Origin: Nematostella vectensis
Taxonomy: Eukaryota; Cnidaria; Anthozoa; Actiniaria; Edwardsiidae
DNA: 64,000 bases
NCBI RefSeq assembly: GCF_932526225.1
Contig: NC_064034.1
Coordinates: forward strand, 14,892,887-14,956,886
Direction: 5' to 3'
Part shown: piece by piece, positions 56,630 through 64,000 of the stretch
Position numbering within the stretch: position 1 is the first letter of the stretch
Layout of the letters: every line of letters starts with the position of its first letter
The notes under the pieces: model-generated
Database searches by the model: none
What the model saw: the letters and a program-made list of their open reading frames with translations, nothing else
What the model was told of the DNA's origin: nothing
Program-made: the position numbers and the translations under genes

Positions 56630-57391
56630 TACTTATGGGCCACCGTACTTAGATGATGGAGGTGCTTATATCAAAATTCGTTATTTACTATATAAAGAAA
56701 CAATTATTATTACGAACAAGAAAAGAATAATTAGAACCATAACTAAACACGCTTTCAATAATTTAATGTTGTGGCGGGTAGTACTGTCAGTACACAGTTT
56801 ACAGTAGTTACGTACTGTAAACTCAACCGGTCCTCTGGTCAATAGGCGAGGCGCTTTATTTGTTGAAAGCGGTTACTTATAATTTTTCATCTTAGCTGAG
56901 GCGCATATTTGGGGGAGGTGCTTATTTGATCGATTGCGGTACTATAGACCACCGAAATGGGCCAAGCCAAAATCTCCCAGCAGGCATATTCTAGGCGCTT
57001 AACTGCCTAAAAGCAGTCGTTTCTCCATATGACTGCCAATCCTCCTTACGCGCATGTCATTAATGGAAACCCCTCCCTGGTCCTCCTACAGAAAATCTCT
57101 GTACCGTGGTTTTCGGTAGATAAGATCATGAGAAACAATCTGGGCGATTCTGGCGGGTCCTGTCGAATGCTGTCGAATGCAACTTTGGAAGGGGCCACAT
57201 CCCTCAGAAAAAGCCTGGGCCGAGCCACATCAGCTTGCTATCCAATATGGCGGCCTCCGATGTTGATCAGGACACGTAGTATGATACAAACAGAGGCCCA
57301 TATCTTTACAGCAATCCCGAAAATTAACCAAACTTAAACACGATGTAATGCCCATATAAACGTGTAATTACATCGGATAGAAATCACTGCC
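56630..57391. other. MON2 upstream region
   Basis: No TATA box was seen. CCAATATGGCGGCC at 57,241 contains a YY1-like ATGGCGGC about 140 bp before the MON2 ATG, which would suit a TATA-less housekeeping promoter (inference). Confidence 0.35.
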
Positions 57392-60300
57392 ATGGCTTCC
57401 ACCACGGTAGAAGAGCGAGCAAAGAAATTCTTGGATTCGGTTTATTCTGATTTGAGAGCCTTATCGAATGAAACAAGAAGGAAGTTTGGTCCGGTCAAAG
57501 AGGTATGTTATCAACGATCAGGAGACCGTAGATCATTCAGGCTCAGAGATCATCTATATGGGTTGAAATTATCCTATAAATTCAATGCCTATTTATTTAT
57601 ATAGGCAGCATAATTCAGTATTAAATCTTTGGTTTTCCCTTTTATTTGAAAGCAGGAAAGAGATTATTTTAATGATGTTTCGTCTTCATCTTGTGTTTTC
57701 TCGTTGTATATGTTTCAGGCTGCTGAGGCTGGTATACTAAGACTAAGGACTATTTCTGCGAGAAATCAGCGAATGAACAGAGGTATGTCAACCGTTATTG
57801 TTGTGTAACATAATAAAAGATAAAAACAAGTTCTGTCATCTCAGTTCTTTAAGACTTTATTTAGTCGTGTTTAATGGGGTTTAAGGGATCTTTATATGAT
57901 GTTTAATAGACTGAAATATGAACATTTCTTTTTTTATATAGCAGCAACTTTTCAAAATATTTGTTATCAATCTTAAGGTTGCCACTCTGTATTGACTGGC
58001 AACTCATCCATCCAATGAGATAGTGACATTTACACAACAAGACTCTTAAACTGTGCTTTCTGTGTTGTTAGAGGACACATGCACGCTTGTTACCAGCATG
58101 CGCATGGGCACCCCAAAACTAGATTGTAATGTAAGAAAGCATTTTAGTTATTGTATAACACAAGTCGATCTCATTTTTTTGTGTTTTTGTCCTCTGATAG
58201 ATGCAAAGAAGGCATCACTCAACTGTGTCCCACTGTGTACATTTTTGGTGATGGTATCTGTGCAACTATTAGAGGGCTTAAGCATGCAAAAATAAAATCT
58301 ATTACTTAAGTACTGGGACGATGGACTGTAATCTAATATGTTATAGTCTTTTAAACCCCATCCCTCCTTTCATTCTAAAACGCTGTCATTTTGTTTTGGA
58401 TAGGGGTATCGTTCACACAGATGTGCAAAAACAATTAATGATAATGGATAATTTAAAAACTCTGTCCAGAGTGGAACCCTTTGAACACAATACATTTACT
58501 GTGCAGAAGAAAAATGGGACATTTGGAAAACAATGATGTAATTCATTTTGCACTTGTAATATAAACAAGCAAAGAATTGGGTAGACTCATGGCCTGTAGA
58601 GCCTGTTATCATTTTGTATCATTTCTGGATTTTTATGGGGATGGGCTGTTTTTAAATTCAAATGCAATTTTTTTTTTAAACAGATCAAAAAGGTTGTGTT
58701 TTCAAATGAAAACTGATTAGTGGGGAGGTGGCCTAAGCCAAAGCAATGCAGCTGCAAATTTGAGAAGCATTCCAGGTCCGTGGGAGATCTTCAATTTCAT
58801 ACATGTTAAATATGCAAGTGGTTTCTAGTTTTTCAGTAGTGTACGACATGCTTTTTTAGGTTCAGAATCTATTAGCTTATTCCCCCCATCCTTAGGTGCC
58901 AGTTGCTGGTACTGTGGCATGTAATATGAGCCATTTTTTTCAAGTTGGCTGGAGAAAGCATCTACAAAATAAATGTATAATTGAGGAATGCCCCTCCACC
59001 TCTTATGATAGTACCTATTTACTTTCTAAGAATAATAGGTTCATAGTGAAAAAAATGAAAAAGATTCTATTTCTGTCAGAAATAGGTTTTAAAGTTCTAT
59101 AATACTTTGTTTTATTAGATCTTTCACAGTACTGCATGTTTAGTTCTTGCAGAAGAAACAGAAATTGTTCAGCCTTTCCTGCTTGGCTGTGACACAAAGG
59201 CATTAAGAGTTGTGCAGATCTCTCTTACTGCCCTTCAAAGGCTTGTTACACATGATGCCATCTCTGAGGTAAGTACAGTATATATGGGAATTTTCAATCT
59301 AATTCTAGCAATTGGCAATTGGACCACTAAGCTTTCATGGGATGAAGACAACAAAGTTGTATCTGCTTTCTCTAAAACAAATTGAAGGATAACGCAATGT
59401 TGCCCAAAGCAAAGGTAGAAAATGGAGTATGTGGACAAAAAAAATTACATGGTCAGTTTAGACTTGCCACTATGATCCCCATCATGCCTAAGTATAAGTT
59501 ATCTCTATCAAGTCTCTGCAATTTTTGAAGAAAAAGCATTGGTTTCTTTTGGAAATATATTGGAAAGTTCATAAAATACTGGTCTGTTCATAAGTTAAAT
59601 AACTTTAAATCGATAACCGATAAATAAAATAAAACAGAAGCACATAAAATACCAATGATTAAATATCATCCTCTGAAAACATAGAATGAAATCGGACAAG
59701 GTTTGAGACTACTAGATGTCAATTTTATAATGAATAAATTTAAAAAAAGCTATAAAGAATTACTAATGAGCCTCCTTAAATGGCTACAAAAGCCTGTTAG
59801 TAACCTTTAAACTAAATGTTTGCAGATTGGTTAATGTTATGGATGTCCTTTTTAAAAGTGGTTCAATTGCTGTATAAGAATGGATAGAATCTGAGATTAT
59901 TAAAAAGGGTCTGACTACTACCTAAAACTGTAACAACAATGTTAGAGACCTAGTTTTAAAAATTCCAAGAACCACTATTCAGTGCATTTATATGTTCCTT
60001 TGTATGATTCAGTCTTCAGCAACAACACTTATCACAACATTATGGCAATTGATGGAGTCAGGAATTGAGGAGCTAAGGATTCTGCAAACTATTATTTTAC
60101 TAATAACATCATCAAACATTGTCCATGGGGATCATCTAGGAAGGGTAAGCTATTATCTTTGGCCCTTATACAAACTATTATTTTACTAATAACGACATCA
60201 AACATTGTCCATGGAGATCATCTAGAAAGGGTAAGCTATTATCTTTGGCCCTAATACAAACTATTATTTTACTAATAACGACTTCAGAAATTGTCCATGG

Positions 60301-63300
60301 AGATTATCTAGGAAGGGTAAGCTGTTATCTTAGGCCCTAATAAAAACTATTATTTTATTTTACTAATAACCACATCAAACATTGTCCATGGGGATCATCT
60401 AGGAAGGGTAAGCTATTATCTTAGGCCCTAATACAAACTATTATTTTATTTTACTAATAACAACATCTAACATTGTACATGGGGATCATCTAGGAAGGGT
60501 TAGCTATTATCTTTGGCCATAATACAAACTATTATTTTAATAATAACGACATCAAACACTGTGAGATGTACGTAATATCTGATTGGCGTTAGCCAATTAT
60601 GTAGCAGGGCGTGGCAAAACGGGCATTGACTGCTAATTGGCTCTCTTTTTATAAAACCTTGTGTTGGTGGCAAGTTGCACTATAAAAGACCTTTTGAAAC
60701 TATTTTGTCTTTAAAAATCCTTGGTCATCATTACCCTATTTTTAAACAAAGACTTGAAGGTCTTTAAAGATTATAGTAGTGGAGGGACCTAAGAGTCCAT
60801 ACCCTTAGTTTTATTTGATGTTTTACCGGCTGCGTATTTCCACCCTCTGATGCATTTTCTAATCTGTTTGCAGGCCATAGTACTTTGCTTTAGGCTGCAC
60901 TTTTCCAAGGACCCCACAACAAGTAGCACTGCAGCAGCAACTGTACGGCAGATGATTTCTGTGGTGTTTGACCGTGTCGTGACAGAGGATGCAAACCCTC
61001 CTGGTGAGCGATGGGTACCTGGAAATTTTGGAAGTCTCATAAAATTTTGCAAAGTCTCGTAATCTCAGCTTTTTTAAAACCGCATTGTCATCAGTTTACT
61101 TCCAGATGCCTGACGGAAATCTCAACCGTGAAAAGACAAAAGAATCTATTAAAATCCAAGATATTTAACAGGCCATCGCTCTAAATTACCAATCACATCC
61201 TCAAAGAAACTCCCAATAGACACACTGCTTTTAATATTTTGAAATATTTTTCGTGTTTTCCATTAAAAATCATCGGATGTTGTTACGTTATCGACCTGAA
61301 GTAAACTGGTGACAATGCGGCTTTAATGCAAGTCTAGTAGTCTCATTTTTTTTTAATTTTAGGGGTGTCGGAGCCTTGTTTTTTTTTTCTACCGCGGTCT
61401 CGGAGTCTCAGATTTTTAAAAATGATCTCAGAGACTCTGATTTTGTTAATCGCAATCTGTTTTATGTTGTTACGATGCTACAGATTTCCCCTTCTTTTTC
61501 AACTTGAGCCTTGAGCCTTTCCGCTTTAAATAGAAATTTCAGCCACTGTAGCAAGATTTTATTTTAACTTTACAAGCTCGAAAAAACAATTCAGGCTTGG
61601 TTGTCAGGAGACTGGAACAGCTACATAGCTCTTAGCCTGCATCTTATTCTTATTTATTTTCGCAGAACATTTTCTTAGCACATTTTGCACATCTTTCATT
61701 TTGTGTTTGCAGAGAAAAAAAATGTGTACAAGGGGATTAAATTTCGTGAAATGAAAGCTCAAGTGACTTTATCTTTTCCCTGAAACAAACCAACATATTT
61801 AAACAAAAACAACATGCTGTCACAATAATGTTAAGTGTTCTTGTGCTCTCAAGCCATTATCAAGTATCATTACATGTCCACATTTGGAGATACTGTATCC
61901 ATATTTGATTTTTCTATATCCATTAAATTTTGCGGTCTTTATTTTTGTGAGTCTATAAGATCCCAAACTTTTTGAAATCTTGAAAATCAAGAAACTTATA
62001 ACTTAACATACAACATATTTTTGTTTCTGGGTTTTAATGAAGGTTTTGACTAAAGAATTTGAATTACACCTTTGAAAGGTCATACTGTATATACAGTAGT
62101 TTCCAGTTAATGGAGTTCCGTGATGACAACTGACAACTAAGATTTTACCTTTTGTTTTTAGGATCTGAAAAAACAGAAGAGAGTTCTAGTGTCAGGCATA
62201 AGAATTGTCCAGTCAGCCTCTTGCCATATTCCAGAGATGCCTATCTACTTTTCCAGGTAGACACAATCTCTCTTGGTTAACAAGGTTTATGTATCATATA
62301 CGTACAGTATCATCAAAAAACTTGTGCTCATCTTTGTTCCATTTAGGGCTTCTTTATGCTAATGTTAATAATGATGTGATTGTTCTGATCATGTCGGTGA
62401 TATTTTATGTGGTTATGGTGATAGTTATGAGTTATAAATGGAAATTTTGTCAACAAGAGCAGAGCTCTTTATAACGATGAAGTTAACAGTGATGATGGTA
62501 TGTAATTATGATGGCACAATACCAATTGCAGTTGCAGCATTTGATGGTTGCCAAACAAATTGGTTGCTATCCAGATATAGCCTTCTATGTACGCGCCACT
62601 CTTAGGGACCACGCTTCCCTAGGCCCCACAAGCGCCTGTTCCACAGAGCGGCATAATGAGTTGAGCTTGTCTTTACATGGCCAATCACGATTGAGCTTTT
62701 GTTTGCGAACAACCAATCAAAACCCATGTTAGAATGCCAAAACCCTGTGTTCTTGCCAAAACAAATTTTTTGACAGGGTGTCAATTTTTCCTTTGCAAAT
62801 GTTGCAATGAAATGTCCCAGAAATAAATATAAATGGCAGAAACTCCCAAAAAAAATTGTTGAGGCAGACTATAAATGCTTCATTTGTAGCAGTTTAAAGA
62901 CAGTGTCTGTTGGTAAAGTAAATGTTTTTGGGAAAAGCTCTCTAGATCTAGTCAAACTGATAAAATGTTCAATGGAAGAGGATCCCAGTGTTAACGGAAG
63001 GAAAATTCCAGTCTCTATATTTGTACGAAGTGCTACAAGAGACTTGCGACACTAGAAAGATTATTGAAACATGTTGAGAATGTAAAGAATGAGAAAAATA
63101 AACTATTCATAAAACAACAAGTGAAGTGCCTGAGACCCGCTGGAAGCACCGTTGTAGATCCAAAGCCAAGGTAAACTTTCCAGGATTTGGAAAGTTAACG
63201 CTGATTGGCTAATTCGTTTTGCTGCAATGTGGAGCACGCACACCACACACTCCACAGAGTGAAGCATTAATAAGATTTTATTGTAAAAAGCTTGATTCCT

Positions 63301-63782
63301 AAAGTTCTTTAATTTATTTTTCTTTGTTGTTCAGGATCTATGCCAGTTGACAAGCGGAGAGCAACCCTATTGGCTTAGTGGCATTGTAGAAATGACAAGA
63401 ACATTTGGCCTAGAGTTACTAGAATCTGTCCTCAGGGGATACCCTAATATTTTCCTGAAGGTATTTCTGTACTGTAATATACTGTATATGTATGTAGCTG
63501 ATATACTGTACTGTAAACTCAAGTTCCCAAATTCAGTGCCAGGATTTGAAATACAGTGACTCAAATTAATCTTGTCTTGTTTATTTGTAGCATCCTGAGT
63601 TCAGTTTCCTGTTAAAAGAGAGGGTGTGTCCTCTTGTCATCAAGCTCTTCTCCCCTAGCATCAAGTATCGTCATAGTGGTAACCAGGCATCGTCTGGGCC
63701 AGTAGAGCGACCAGTCTTCCCTGTGGCTATGAGGCTTCTTAGAATTGTCTCTGTACTTATTGAACAGTTCTACACATTATTG
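57392..63782 (+). CDS. MON2: MON2 homologue, 5' part (eight exons, continues off the edge)
   Basis: The exons are 57,392-57,502, 57,719-57,782, 59,153-59,268, 60,013-60,144, 60,874-61,003, 62,162-62,256, 63,335-63,460 and 63,591-63,782. All have GT-AG sites and agreeing phases, giving 322 codons so far. The ATG sits in GCCATGG. The blocks [44 protein letters not shown] [31 protein letters not shown] and [19 protein letters not shown] follow the N-terminal armadillo-type repeats of MON2 in order. MON2 is a large peripheral protein of the trans-Golgi network and endosomes, related to Sec7 Arf exchange factors but without their catalytic domain; it acts in endosome-to-Golgi recycling. About three quarters or more of the protein lies beyond the window. 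Confidence 0.95.
58050..58540 (+). other. Intron 2 of MON2, open frames without support
   Basis: Two frames (58,053-58,295 and 58,321-58,536) are open but show no domain, and the exon chain 2-3 is already complete without them. They are treated as intronic. Confidence 0.4.
60085..60560. repeat. 86-bp minisatellite copying the end of MON2 exon 4 and its donor
   Basis: Copy 0 is the exon end itself. Further copies start at 60,171, 60,257, 60,343, 60,434 and 60,525 (last one partial); spacing is 86, 86, 86, 91 and 91 bp. The two longer units carry an extra TTATT. Copies 1-3 keep GGGTAAGC at the splice-donor position; copy 4 has GGGTTAGC. Confidence 0.9.
61010..62160. other. MON2 intron 5, no gene seen
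   Basis: AT-rich sequence with several GTCTC/GAGACT phrases near 61,330-61,440. No exon was recognised. Confidence 0.35.
62807..63170 (+). pseudogene. Exon of a Cys-motif (ZAD-like) family inside MON2 intron 6, frameshifted
   Basis: The frame begins [11 protein letters not shown], then [21 protein letters not shown] and, after an apparent small deletion near 63,030, [20 protein letters not shown], ending at a donor AAG/GTAAAC at 63,170. A CxxC pair early and a Cys pair near the break recall the four-cysteine module of zinc-finger-associated (ZAD-like) proteins and a dispersed cnidarian family that I know only vaguely. It lies in the same orientation as MON2 and does not fit the MON2 reading frame. 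Confidence 0.45.
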
Positions 63783-64000
63783 GTGAGAATAAGAGTCTTC
63801 AAGATGATTTATACATTACCTACATTACCTGGAGTATCTTAAAGTATTCTATGTCAATTAAGGAGGAAAATGACAAGCTTCATGGTAATTTAAACATTAC
63901 CTACTTTAAATGGAGTTGTATAATCGAGCATCATCCTACTTTGCATAGAGTATGTATTACTTAATTACTAATACATGCAGTATCTGTAGTATTGAACTTT

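Noticed and set aside
60171-60560. Extra MON2 exons
   Set aside because: The repeated segments lack acceptors of their own and are off-frame at 86-bp spacing, so they are treated as intronic copies.

Overview
The window is animal nuclear DNA, most likely from a cnidarian and probably an anthozoan such as a sea anemone (inference, no species call). The evidence is intron-rich animal genes (IMMP2L, MON2, a clan-3 cytochrome P450, the first exon of a glycine decarboxylase), AT-rich introns, abundant short inverted-repeat elements, and a mixture of Polinton-like, BEL/Pao, Ty3/gypsy and LINE relics. No prokaryotic operon, CRISPR array, rRNA or tRNA gene was recognised.

Layout. Positions 430-2992 (minus) hold the 5' part of an unrecognised gene; four of its exons are tiny, in phase 1-1, and share a codon pattern. 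Positions 3.0-9.4 kb hold fold-back repeats, a fragment of a long-TIR element, a 20-bp tandem array and the 5' half of a LINE. Positions 9.4-19.6 kb are a nested graveyard: a decayed Polinton-like element (conserved structural-type protein, probable capsid protein, two small ORFs, integrase, HNH nuclease) split by a LINE and joined to a 5'-truncated BEL/Pao retrotransposon with its 3' LTR. Positions 19.6-26.6 kb hold hairpins, a repeat dense in TTTAAGTG/CACTTAAA, a small three-exon plus-strand gene model and the first coding exon of GLDC (minus). A 5'-truncated Ty3/gypsy element (minus) fills 28.7-31.9 kb.

Positions 33-48 kb are the main host-gene block: a TATA/CCAAT promoter with a short ORF, the complete five-exon IMMP2L gene (plus), a complete two-exon P450 (minus) whose only intron carries a 1.7-kb long-TIR transposon with apparent TTA target duplication, and a single-exon LACTBL1-like membrane serine beta-lactamase-family gene (plus). 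A LINE reverse-transcriptase fragment follows.

Positions 48.8-52.3 kb contain two direct repeats flanking a minus-strand two-exon model that is the most unusual item here: a hydrophobic leader, a strongly acidic duplicated pro-region ending in Lys-Arg, then an exon encoding seven six-residue Arg-rich/Phe repeats and poly-Asn. Its splice sites agree in phase. It resembles the layout of a secreted cationic peptide precursor, but nothing identifies it with a known family. Positions 53-57 kb hold several MITE-like elements. From 57,392 to the right edge lies the 5' part of MON2 (eight exons seen, plus), with an 86-bp minisatellite that has copied the end of exon 4 together with its splice donor.

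The host genes have unrelated housekeeping roles (mitochondrial presequence processing, glycine cleavage, Golgi-endosome traffic, oxidative metabolism). The sequence shows no functional cluster.
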